Positions 20,263 to 31,340 of a DNA stretch of 64,000 nucleotides are shown here, in pieces. Made by a program: the position numbers and the translations under genes. Source of the DNA: Lineus longissimus (taxonomy: Eukaryota; Nemertea; Pilidiophora; Heteronemertea; Lineidae). The notes under the pieces are model-generated. The model was not told where the DNA came from, searched no databases, and saw nothing but the letters and a program-made list of their open reading frames with translations. The DNA lies in assembly GCF_910592395.1 (NCBI RefSeq), contig NC_088316.1, positions 9,550,001 to 9,614,000 on the forward strand, read 5' to 3'. Positions within the stretch are counted from its first letter, which is position 1. Each line of letters opens with the position of its first letter.

Positions 20263-23217
20263 GAAAATGCGACCGATAAATGCTCTGGCCTGAATGTGAT
20301 TCATTTAAATGCGCGTAGCCTTAAGACAGTTGATGATGAGAAAAACAAACTTCTGGATTTTCAAAGTTTAGTGTTATGTAATGAATTTGATGTGACTGCG
20401 GCGACAGAATCATGGTTAAATTCTAGTTTGTTAAACAGTGAAATTTTACCACACAGTTATGAAATGTATGGACGGGATAGGCCGAATGACGTGCGTGGTG
20501 GTGGAGTATTTCTAGCTGTTAAAGGCTGTATCCCATCCACCAGGAGGCAGGAATTTGAGTCTGATGCGTTAGAATGCTTGGTTGTTGAAGTAGGACTTAG
20601 TGACAGCAAAATGCTTGGAATAGTATTGTGTTACCGCCCTCCAAACGAGATTTTACCTGCGCATGATTTTGTTGTTCACCTGCATGACGTCATTCAAAAA
20701 TGTTCACAAAATTTTTCACATATGTGTGTTATGGGCGACTTCAATTTTCCAAGCATTGATTGGCATGCTATGGCACCGACGGTCAATGATGTTACGCAAG
20801 ATTTTTGTAATCTATTGTTTGATTTTTCGCTGTGGCAAGCTGTTCATGAACCTACCCATAGAGCCGGAAATATTTTAGACCTTGTTTTGACCAATAAACC
20901 CGAGCTTGTGAATGAACTCGAAGTTTGGCCTGGATCGTTTTGTTCTGACCATTTTCCAATCGTTTTTCAGTTTGACGCACATGCTTATAGGGCAGATCAA
21001 ATGTCAAGGCCAGTACTGGATTGGAGGCGTGCAGACATAAATGGATTGCGCAACTTTATTCATGAACAACTTGGTCCAGGTTCAGGTTTTAAAGAATTAC
21101 ATCAGGGTCGGAATATTGAGGTGGCCTGGAACAGCTGGTAAGGCATGGCATTAACCTTTTCGTCCCACAACGAGTGATTAAAAGGTCTAGCCGTGCACGG
21201 TGGTTGAACGGTGAGGTCCAACATTTGTCAAACAAAGTCAATTCAGCTTTAAGAAGAGCGAAACGGGATGGTAGGCAGGGCTCTTGGAATAGATACAAAG
21301 TGATACGTAGTCGGCTGAGGGATAAAACGAGAGCGAGTTATGTACATTGGCTCTTAAGGTCGGGATGTTAAAAATAATCCAAAGCGTATTTGGTCGTTTT
21401 ACCAGTCTAAGGTCAAAGCTAATAGGATCCCAAGGAGAATAAGCTCCAATGGAGTGACTGCTATAGCCGACACTGACAAGGCTAACGTGTTCAATGATTA
21501 CTTCCATTCCATTTTTTCGACTGCTGATTACGAGTTACCTGATGTACCTATTGTCAATGATCCATCTCTTGAGCTAATAGAATTCAAATTCGATGAGGTC
21601 TATAAGTACTTGAGTGCCTTAGATGTAAACAAGGCCTGTGGTCCTGACAATATATCTCCAAAATTTTTAAAGACTTTTGCATTTGACCTAACTGACTCAT
21701 GTACATTTATGTTTAGTATGAGCATGTCGTCAGGAAGCATGCCTTCACCATGGAAGCTGGCTAATGTAACTCCAGTACATAAAAAGGAGGATAAGGGCAA
21801 GGTAAATAATTACAGACCTGTGTCACTTTTACCTGTTGTTTCAAAGGTCCTAGAGAGATTAATTCATAATAAAGTTTATCCTGCTATCCTACATCATTTG
21901 AATGATGCACATCACGGGTTTCGAGCAAAACGCTCCACGGGTACACAAATGGTTGATGTTCTCCATCAGTGGGGAGAAGCTCTAGATAAGGGTAAGCAAG
22001 TGGATATAATTTATCTGGATTTTAGTCGTGCTTTTGATGTTGTTCCACATAGACTTTTAGTCCACAAACTACAAAGTTTTGGAATTAGTTGTAGACTGTT
22101 GAAGTGGTTTGAGTGTTATCTTACAAATCGTCAGCAAAAGGTTGTCATGAATGGTGTCAGCTCACAAGCTCGGGATGTGACTTCCGGCGTGCCCCAGGGG
22201 TCAATACTAGGCCCCCTCTTGTTCTTGATGTATGTAAATGACCTGCCCAACGTTGTCGACATAGACACCCTTATGTCGTTATTTGCTGACGACTCTAAAA
22301 TTTCAAGAGTGATAAACACGGTTCAGGATAGTCTGATGTTACAAGCAGATCTTAAGGAGATCGACAGATGATGTGTCAAATGGGGTATGAGCTTAAATCC
22401 CATTAAATGCCAGTTCATGTGTATTACAAGAAAACATAATCCTGTAAACTTTTATTATAACATTCAGGGTAAAGTCTTGATTAGAGTTGACGAAATAAGG
22501 GATCTGGGCATCATAGTCAGTAAGGACCTAACTTTTAATAAACATATCAACTCCATTTTAGGTAAAGCCAATCAGAGAGGGGCAATGATAAGGAGATTAT
22601 TCGACCGGACAAGGCACCCCACTATGATGCGTACATTGTTTAATGCATTAGTGAGATCCAAACTGGAGTACAACTCTGTGGCGTGGGATCCCTTAACTGA
22701 GGAAAATCTGATTAAGTTGGAGAAAGTACAGAGGAGAGCAAAGAAAGTCGTTATAACGAGATTAAAAGTCGTTATAACGAGATTAAAAGTCGTTATTACG
22801 AGATTAAAAGTCGTTATAACGAGATTAAAAGTCGTTATAACGAGAAAGAAAGTCGTTATAACGAGAAAGAAAGTCGTTATAACGAGATTAAAAGTCGTTA
22901 TAACGAGAAAGAAAGTCGTTATTACGAGATTAAAAGTCGTTATTATGAGAAAGAAAGTCGTTATTACGAGATTAAAAGTCGTTATTACGAGAAATGTTTT
23001 CTTTTTTTTCTTCTTTAGTGGCACTAAAATGCTGCCGTACAATCGTATTAGGGGCATCTGGAATGAGCTGCCCGCTGGCACGCGTCGTCCGGGGAATATT
23101 CAGAGGTTCAAAAAGGAGCTAAGGGCTGACTATGGACACAGGCTGCAACAGATATTTGACCCGGAGGACGCGTCCACGTGGGTTAGCCGCTGCAGGTGCC
23201 CAACCTGTCGTCTATAA
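20263..23217 (+). pseudogene. LINE B ORF2: endonuclease plus reverse transcriptase, broken
   Basis: The AP endonuclease is complete: HLNARSL (20299), ATESWLN, GGGVFLAV, CYRPP, MGDFNFPSIDW (about 20740), LDLVLTN and CSDHFPI (about 20940). A frame change follows near 21139. RT pieces follow: ACGPDNISPKFL (about 21630), NYRPVSLLPVVSKVLE, YLDFSRAFDVVPH (about 22015), SGVPQGSILGP (about 22185) and LFADDSKI (about 22280). TGA at 22369-22371 then breaks the frame, and it goes on open to 23217 with the CR1 end motif (IRGIWNELPAGTR). Between about 22744 and 22994 a minisatellite replaces the C-terminal segment that should follow VQRRAKK. Another frame change lies near 21371. Confidence 0.85.
22744..22994 (+). 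repeat. 21-bp minisatellite, about 12 units, inside LINE B ORF2
   Basis: The unit is AAAGTCGTTATAACGAG followed by ATTA or AAAG. Two variant types alternate irregularly, and some copies have GTTATTACG. Each unit contains the perfect 10-bp palindrome CGTTATAACG. The 21-bp period keeps the frame and spells a heptad KVVITRL or KVVITRK. A T-rich tract follows directly at 22997-23016. Confidence 0.92.
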
Positions 23218-23426
23218 ACATATGGTTAAAAATACTCTCTTTTTTGTTTTAAAATGTTGGTATTGTAATTTGATTTTAGCGGACACCCGCAAGGAGGTCT
23301 CTGACATTTGGGTAGTGCCGCACGGGCACTGGTTTTTAGGCTTGTTTTTAATTTGTTATTTAATTTGTTCAATGATATTTTATTACAATTGTATGTATCT
23401 TTCTTATCAGTGTCCATGCAATAAAA

Positions 23427-23446
23427 TTATATTATATTATATTATA
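23427..23446 (+). repeat. (TTATA)n tail of LINE B
   Basis: Four copies of a pentanucleotide follow AATAAAATTATA and mark the 3' boundary of LINE B. Confidence 0.85.
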
Positions 23447-23458
23447 ACCACCTTCAAA

Positions 23459-24175
23459 AATGGTTCGACCAAAGAAGAGCTTTTGGATTCCCGAGGCTGC
23501 AGGCTGCAGTCGAGGCACCATTTCAAACAAGGTGGATTGAGCTACCGCAAGAGGACAAAGAGGAGTACCAGCCTACCCAACTCAATCTTATTGCATTCAG
23601 GGCATCGAGTGGGTTGTTAAGCAACTTTTTGCGGATGTACCAAGATGAATTTATTGGGAAAAAAAGATAATTTGTCCTTCAGTCTGTGCCACCTCTTTTA
23701 GTTAGATGCTGGTAAACATCCTTATCTGCCCGTTACAGAAACAACGAGATGAAGAGTTTCAATATATAAAGCAAACCATGTATTTTATACTTTTGTCCTA
23801 AAATGTCGGTGTGGTGCCCTGAGATTTGTATCCTTTTGAATAATCTTTCATCTTTTTGGCAGGACTCACATGAATAACCGACGTCACACGTACGATTCAA
23901 AAACCCTCCCTGCAAACGCCAATGAGCTGATTGAAGATTGCCGGCAGAGCGTGCTTATACGACTCGATACCACTCTGCACCTACAATACAACGATAAAGG
24001 TTTCCGGAGGATGGACCTTTGTTCAAGCTGCGTTAACAAAAAGCTAGGAACTACGATGGCCCTTACCATAACAGCCGACGGTCGGAAAGCACGTTCAGAG
24101 GTGATTTTCCGCAACCAAGCTGCCGATGTCATCGAGGAGTTACAGCAACATGCTCCTGAAAATGTCAGGGTAAGC
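23459..24175 (+). pseudogene. pogo-like transposase relic, two exon pieces
   Basis: The first piece (about 23465-23655) resembles the CENP-B-type HTH of pogo transposases: WFDQRRAFGFP, W-ELPQEDKEEYQ, FRASSGLLSNFLRMY. After about 210 bp a TTTTTGGCAG acceptor at about 23862 opens a second piece, to about 24171. That piece has the LPANANELIE..R linker and the MALTITADGRK..VIFRNQ segment of the DDE core, and ends at a GTAAGC donor. The first catalytic Asp may survive in RLDTTLHL; the rest of the DDE domain is missing. It is unlike the two other pogo copies in detail, so it is an older or different family. Confidence 0.6.
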
Positions 24176-26356
24176 TTATCTTTATTACTCATTTTATTTT
24201 TCAGATCATGACGGCGAAGCCGTGCTCGCTTAATCTTTGTTAACCACATGTCACGGGTGTCCTGCATGAAAAAGTAACCGATAAGGTTGAACGAATCTGG
24301 TGTCATAAATGGCAAGATGTTTCCTACACATTTACTAAATGGGAGTTGCAGCGATCGCAGATCTGATGGCGAACTAAACACGATGGTTTCATACTAACAA
24401 CTGAATCATCATATCTTTATTTTCCCACAAATGTGGCATATTACAGACATCAAAGCAAACTGCGAACGTGAGAAAGTCCTAATCTAGCGCTACCCGTGGC
24501 CCCGGGTTAATCTAAAACAGATGTAGATTCTGGCAACGAAGCTCTGGGTGGTACCATATGCAATATCTGACATCTGGGATCAAGAATTCCCCATTGATAT
24601 TAATGAACTAAATGAATACTCGTGCATTCGTGAGAAAGGGTTAATAGCAATGTACCTAAACTGCTAATGATCAAAGGGATTGAATCAAATGGACGATGAG
24701 ATTGAGACCTACAATTTGATCCAAATCGACCTACTTTCATACTCCAACAAAAATAAGAGATATCTTAACGATGAGATATTACGCACACTGCCATGCTGAG
24801 TTTCTGCTGCTGCTATTTAATAGTTGAGTCGATTTACGACCCAAAAAAGTTGATAGAAAACGTTTTGTAGTGTTTGCTTGTACTGTTGGGTCATGTGAAC
24901 AACATATCAAAAGTTTAGGAAAATTAAGGCCCGGAAAGGGTCAAAATGTGACGTCAAAAACAAGATGGCTGCCACAGGGGGGACACAACTTCAAGTTCGA
25001 TCTCCCGGACCAGTTGAGGTAGAAGGCAGCCACGGTTCCCCGGGTGTTCCTCGAGAAAAACCCTACCTATATGACGACGACATAGTGCTTGGGACATAGT
25101 TTTCCCAGTCAAAGAAACGCTTGAGGCTTGGTTACAAAAACTGCAATTACTTGGGCAATGTACGTCTTAACTCAACGCGACAAAAAGCATTCTTTTCTGC
25201 AATATCTACTAAACCCGAAATATACCAAGAGGTACCGTGTATCATATTGAATAAGTTTTTACAATGCATGCATCAAATTGTAAAAACTCTGCTGACTTTA
25301 CCCCTATTTTGGCGTTCATTAATGCCAATAATAGTCTCGAAAATAAATTTGTAACAACATGAAACAATTTTTGATCCATCATAGCAACAGTCTCCATTCT
25401 TTTGGGATATAATTATGTGAATAGAGGCAACTGGATTTTTTAAAGCCCCAAATTAACTATTTTTGCTGTATAACACTGTTTATTGGTTTCTATGGAAACC
25501 GGCCATTAAATAACATTAAAGACAGTTTACAAAAAAATCCTATCAAATTGAAGAGGAGATAGTACCCTTCATCACAAAAGTCGAATCATATCAATTGGCC
25601 AAGTTTTAGGAAATCTACATGACTTTCATTAATTTGTATCAATCTCATAAGTTTTATCAAAATTGACGTATCAAAAAGTCGTTGTTGACTGTTCGCGATG
25701 GAAACAAAAGATAAGTCGGGTTTTTTTGCATAGTTATTTAGTTCGTCGGTCCCCATCGTTTTCGTTTTTGCATTTTACCACTTTAGTAAGTGGAAAAAAA
25801 TCTTCAAAAATCGAGATTTTTGTCATTCTGGACCTGTGTGAATAACCCCTAGATGATAACTAATAACTTTCCTGATTCCGAAGCTATGAATCCCATATTT
25901 TTATGGGTAATGGAAGATTACTGGTGCTTTATAGGGAAAAATGATATAAGGACTACTAAGCATGATTGTAAAGGCGAATACAAATGAGTACTTTAAAAAC
26001 AATTACCCCTTGAATTAAAAAAAGATCAAAAACTTCGTTGTTGATTTTTGAACCTTTAATATCAACATTTTCTATTGTATTTTTTTCAGCTATAGCCCAT
26101 AGCATAAAATGAGAGACCATCGATTTCGGCTATATTTCAAAGTGGTGTATATCCTGTAATTCTTCAATTAATTCAACAATACTTCATACAGTTCATGACC
26201 AAGGTTTATAGTGAATATATTCCCTACTTCAGATTTTGTATTTTCATGAGTATCTTCCCAACATGATGGCTTTATTCAGCGGAATTGTCCGTGGAAAACG
26301 TTGTTGTTCACAAGTTCACCCTTAAAAATGTTTTTTCAACCGGTTTTTGACAAATT
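24176..26356. other. Intergenic or intronic stretch; contains repeat R1 (about 24840-24990)
   Basis: No gene recognised. The segment at about 24840-24990 (TGTGAACAACATATCAAAAG, AAAGGGTCAAAATGTGACGT) is a diverged copy of the sequence that flanks the foldback element at 30469-31331. It therefore shows the uninterrupted target of that insertion. Confidence 0.5.
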
Positions 26357-26358
26357 TA

Positions 26359-28983
26359 CTGTAGTTTCATGAAAATAACACCACTTCATTAACAGCCGGT
26401 GTCGCCGCCCCTGACTCATAGGGTGGCGAACAGAGCTGTTGAGAAGGGCGATCATTGGCTGAGATTCCAGAGAGGGTTGTCCAGGCCTCATATCCAATAT
26501 TCTTCAGTTTGGAGTCCAATCCTTATTGTTTGGGTTGTTGAAACCGATTCGTAGGTCTCCTTTGAATGGGATAATGGGATCGGGCCTTCGGCCATTGTAC
26601 TGAGTGTCCCAGAACATTTTCAACTAATCGTCATTGGTAGTGTAAAGGGTGTCCCAGTGCTAATGGCTGATAGTGTACAGGGTGAAAAAAGTCTAACTGA
26701 CATATTGGCTTCTGCTGGGTTTAGGGACTGACCTGCCCTTTCAAAGTGAGGCACTGCTCAGGGAGGTAATGGAGCATGTATTCGGGTCTTATCATCCCTT
26801 ACCAGCTTCGGGCTTTCAAAAATACTTTGCAGTGCGAAATTGGTAAGAATGAGAAGTTGTCCGTCACATATCTGGAGACAAAACCGAACATCCCTCTGAA
26901 TGTACAGTCTTGTCCGAAGTAATCAGTGAAGGAATAAAAAAGAACTATGCAAATCCCGATTCAATTTTTTTTCAAAGCTAAAGATACACATTAGATTGTC
27001 CAGCTTTCAGAATCGTACCGACAATCATTCACAACACCCACAGTCAGTTCAAGTCCATCATAATGTCCTCCTCGACTACATTCACGAACTCTGGTCCATC
27101 CACGGCAGTCTCCTCTTCTTCCTCCAAGATAGCATGTGGTCCAGCTTCGATTGGCCTTGATCGAAACGATGCTTCAAATCAGTTGACGATAACGTCCTCA
27201 TCAACACCATCCCAGGCATCTATGATGATGTTGGTCACGTCTCTCAGGCCGATGTGAGGGCAGTCTCCTCGTTCGTCCGTGTGGTCCTTCTTCCACGATT
27301 TCCATTGTCGCCGTACGTGACATTTGAAGGACTTCATGACTGCAACGTCTAACGGTTGTACGAGGGATGTGCAACCAGCAGGTACGTAATCCAGGCTGCC
27401 TCTCATGTCGCGGACTCTCGTCCGGAAGTTCTCTGTCCGTTGGACCCGATAATGATCGACGATTAACAGGAACTGGTCGGTCTCGTTGTCGGTGACGTAG
27501 GGTTATAGGACTTCATCTAACCAGTGGTGCGCCGTTTCCTCCCTCATCCAACCAGTTTCCGATTGGGTAATCTTTACATCTGCTGGTGGGTTGTCTTGGT
27601 GGGCTGCAAACACCCGGACGAAACCTCTTCTGGGGAAGGTGATGTGCGCCGGCAACTTTGCTCCAGAGGATGCGATGCAGAGGGTGACGGTGTATCCCAG
27701 CTTGGTATTGGACCTGGATGATCGGACGTCTATGGCCTTCTCCCCCGTGGTGTTGGCCGTGTACATGGTTCTCATATCAAACAGGACAAAGGTTTGGTCC
27801 ATGTTAAAGAAGAACCACATCTGTAAATAAGGACGATCAATGCTCCCAGTAACCGCATCTCGGAAGGTCTGGATCCTTGCAGCAGCATCAGCGGGGACGG
27901 TCGTTGTATTCTTGGTCACCTTCCGTAGGGACACGTGGCGTCTCTCCATCAAGCACTCCACCCAGCCTATGGATGCGTTGAAATCCCATAACTGAGGGCG
28001 ACAATGCTGAATCCCTTCTCTGACATCTTGGGCTAACTCATTCCACCAGCTTTGCCACACTACCAACGCCTTATCTTGAATGTCGAGAACGGAGACTGCG
28101 AGGCGACGCTCTCTCATCTGCTGCAGCCATTGATAAAGCTGGTCCTCAACCTGTGGCCATAACGGATCACGGGGCTCCATCACCGTCTTCTTCCGGCCAT
28201 GCCCTTGTTCTTGCTACTGCTCGAGGTCCTAGAGATTCCACCTTCTAAACGTCTCCCAGGGGATGTTTTAGTGGGCGGCGAACTCTCTCATACTGCGCAC
28301 CAGTGCCTCCTTCTGGTCTCTCAGGTAGGCAAGTTTTTCTGTCACGGTGTAGCGCCGGCGTAGTTTTCTCAGCAGCTCTACAGCATCCATTGTCGGACAG
28401 GTTGTCTGCAATGTGGGTACCCTCAGTGGGGCTTCATTTATAGGCCTAAGAGGCCCTAGAATTACTCAAGAAAACCACAGATCCTAGAAACTTCGATTCT
28501 GTTTTCTCCCACGTAGCCCTAGGGAGTCTAAATCAAAAAAAGAGGGTTGTAGAAAAACATAGGATGAGCTCCTCGTTTTTCTTCGGAATTTCGTGACTAC
28601 TATCATTGCCTGAATCGCACTTTGCTTTACTAATGCAAGCATTCGTAGATTTTACTTCAGAGCTTCAATAAGGACTTGTTTTGTTTTGGGGGGTTTGGAT
28701 CAATCTAAAGGTGCTTCAGTTTTATGAGACAACCTGTATAAACGGTCGGCGAGTGGCCTTACCATTTACGTCATTCCACATGCGCACTCATCGACCAGTA
28801 GGCCCACAACACTTCGAATCAATAGGTCTGCAGTAATAAGTGGTTTTGCGTAACCGTGACAGCTCGGCTGAGCCATCACAAGGGCCAGCGAAGTCACTCA
28901 TTGGTTACCTCTGGTGAATAGACTCGAGAGAAGAGGCCGGGCCTTGAATATCCCGAAGTGGTGTTATTTTCATGAAACTACAG
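26359..28983. mobile_element. pogo-family DNA transposon 2, decayed
   Basis: Perfect 29-bp terminal inverted repeats (starting CTGTAGTTTCATGAAAATAA at 26359; inverse ending at 28983) are flanked by TA at 26357-26358 and 28984-28985. The 2625-bp element has a minus-strand transposase gene with several stops. The perfect TIRs contrast with the damaged gene, as expected if it was moved in trans. Confidence 0.9.
27060..28391 (-). pseudogene. pogo/Tigger-like transposase pseudogene
   Basis: The N-terminal part (28391 down to about 28200) has a psq-type HTH (LRRRYTVTEKLAYLRDQK) broken by TAA and TAG. The ORF at 27503-28183 holds the CENP-B-type HTH (FNASIGWVECLMERR) and the first catalytic Asp (FNMDQTFVLFD). 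An in-frame TAA at about 27501 interrupts it just after the WLDEVL motif. The reading continues with the second Asp (LLIVDHYRV) and, from 27406, QPLDV with the third. A TGA after DEDVIVN (about 27180) splits off the acidic tail. All three catalytic acids are still visible, so decay is mainly point mutation. Confidence 0.85.
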
Positions 28984-28985
28984 TA

Positions 28986-30459
28986 TGATTGAAATAGATA
29001 GCAGAGGTATCACTTTATGAATTTCCGAAACATGAGTTAATTGTACGCCCTCCAACTAGTCGTATTGTGAATTAGTAAGGGTATAGTTAAGGCAATAGTA
29101 ATGCGCTAATCAGCTTTATCCAATCAATACCATGTTTCTGATGTAAAATGAAGTACTTGATGAATTAATCACTTAAAACAAGAGGTAATAAATTACATAT
29201 TTTTGGATTTTAAAACGTGTTGTCGGAGCGCTCATAATCAATGCAGAGTATGAGTCTTGAGATCGGGTAACAGGAAGGGTAAATGAATCCTTCAAAACTA
29301 TTCATGAGGTTGTAAGGGAATTGCATTATTGGAAATCAGAGATGGCCGCCACGGTGACTGCCTAAATTCTGTGATGTGCCATAACTCGTTGTCCATTTCA
29401 GCAGGCTGACAATTTAGGAGTACGGCCGTAGTTTTTGGTAGTAAACAAATCCTCTAATCTAAGGATGTTTAAGAATGTGTTAGGAGATTGCATCATAGAA
29501 AATCCAAGATAGCTACAACAATCATCCCTAAATTTGGTTATTGGCAATAGCTCTGACAATATAGAACATAGGCCGACAATTCTGGTATATGGCTATAGCT
29601 TGTAGGGGTGAATCGAGTCATCATGACCATTAACGAGGTTGTGATGCAGTGTCGTAATTCATTGGTAAAACAAAGTTGTCAGATTTGGCCTAAAACTCAT
29701 GAATTATTGAGACCAGAAACGCGATTATCAAAGTCAAACTCCAGACGGTGTATTGTCGATTACATGTATATACCAGTACCAAAACGCCTTCATTATACTA
29801 GAAGTGAGAATGGTCTTACCTTAAGTACAAGGAGAATTGGAAGTCAACAAACATATGGTAGTAAAGGTAACTCAGACCCTCATTAGATACTGGCAGGAAG
29901 ATGATCAAATTATCACTGGAATGGATGGATATCAATCTGAGGGAAGATCACGACATTGGGAGCTCCGGTATGTTGAGATAGCATGCAGAAGCTGCTACGA
30001 GTGGTTAACTGCAAGGCGAAACCGGTCACGCAGCTAGTGATTGGAACAACGGCGCTTCGAATGTGCCTTTTTAAGTGTGGATGAAACACAACCTGCATCA
30101 GAGGATACGATTATGATCTAAGCGAAGTTCATGCCAGGGACAAGACTAGAAGATAATACAGAGCACCACAGGGTTGCTCAAAGAACTGCAAATAGGCATC
30201 CAGTAGAGTCAAAATAGCACCTTACCCCTAAAAACATTCTGAGAATAAGATTATGATCTAGGGATAAGATTATGCATCAAAGGTTAAGATTATGATATAA
30301 ACGAAGTTTATGCCAGGGACAATACTAGGAGGTAATACAGAGCAACAGTAGGTCAGCTCAGAGAACTGCTAATAGGCCAGCATCTAGTGGAGTCAAAATA
30401 ACACCTAAAAAAAATTGACAGAACACGTTTTATGGTGTTTTCCTTTACTGCTGGGCCAT
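28986..30459. other. Unassigned stretch with a partial tandem duplication
   Basis: No gene recognised. The segment 30118-30222 recurs, diverged, at 30298-30409 (ATGCCAGGGACAA, TAATACAGAGCA, GTGGAGTCAAAATA). Between them are short GATTATGATCT repeats. Confidence 0.5.
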
Positions 30460-30468
30460 ATGAACAAC

Positions 30469-31331
30469 GGTTACAGGAAAATTCGTCCCCGGATAATTCG
30501 TCCCCGGAAAATTCGTCCCCGCAAATTTGTCCCCGGATAATTCGTCCCCGAGGATAATTCGTCCCCTAGGAAAATTCGTCCCCGGATAATTTGTCCCCGA
30601 GGATAATTCGTCCCCGGATAATTCGTCCCAAAGGAAAATTCGTCCCTGGATAATTCGTCCCCTAGGAAAATTTGTCCCCGAAAATAATTTGTCCCCAGAA
30701 AATTTTACAAAGTTAAAAGTTTCTGACTTTACTTTTTAAGACCCTTAAGTCTTGTCGAATGGACTGTAGTAATAACTACTACTTTCGATTTTTCTCATTC
30801 AGTGTAATATCTCTCTTTACTACCCTACTAGCTAGTTACCTACCCCACTATTTTTATAACAGGTAGGGTAGGCAGGCAAAATATTTTATGGAAGAATTTA
30901 GAGCTTTTCTTTCATTCTGACCAGTAAAAATACTTATTTGAAGAAAAAAAAATGTATTTTGCCTGCCTACCTCTACCTACTATGAAAAAAGTGGAGTAGG
31001 TAACTAGCTAGTAGGGTAGTAAATAGAGATATAACACTGAATGAGAAAAGTCGAAAGGAGAAGGTAGTAGTTATTACTAGAAAGTAATGTCGGAAACTTT
31101 CAACTTTTGTTAAATTTTCCGGGGACGAATTATCCTCGGGGACGTATATTCCGGGGACGAATTTTCCTCAGGGACGAATTTTCCAGGGACGAATTATCCA
31201 CCGGGACGAATTATCTGGGGACGAATTTTCCTCGGGGACGAATTTTCCAGGGACGAATTTTCTCGGGGACGAATTTTCCGGGGACGAGTTTTCCGGGGAC
31301 GAATTATCCGGGGACGAATTTTCCTAGAGCC
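30469..31331. mobile_element. Foldback element, almost entirely palindromic, 9-bp target duplication
   Basis: Both outer arms are tandem arrays of about 15-bp units (GGAAAATTCGTCCCC / GGATAATTCGTCCCCG; inverse on the right). The inner parts are also inverted copies (CTACTAGCTAGTTACCTACC near 30825 against its inverse near 31000), leaving a loop of only some tens of bases. ATGAACAAC occurs at 30460-30468 and 31332-31340. The flanks match repeat R1 (24840-24990), which lacks the insertion. There is no real gene. The open frame at 31107-31355 is only the repeat read as protein. Confidence 0.88.
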
Positions 31332-31340
31332 ATGAACAAC

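Larger units (their letters stand above)
18960..23446 (+). mobile_element. LINE B: CR1-like non-LTR retrotransposon, nearly full length
   Basis: ORF1, endonuclease, RT and the end motif all read rightwards, and the element ends in a (TTATA)n tail at 23427-23446. It is inactive because of a stop codon and two frame changes in ORF2, plus replacement of part of the ORF2 C-terminal region by a minisatellite. The 5' edge is not defined; 18960 is an estimate just upstream of the first ATG region. Confidence 0.85.

Noticed and set aside
22572-23081. 169-codon minus-strand ORF with VITTF repeats
   Set aside because: It is the antisense of the minisatellite and LINE B ORF2.
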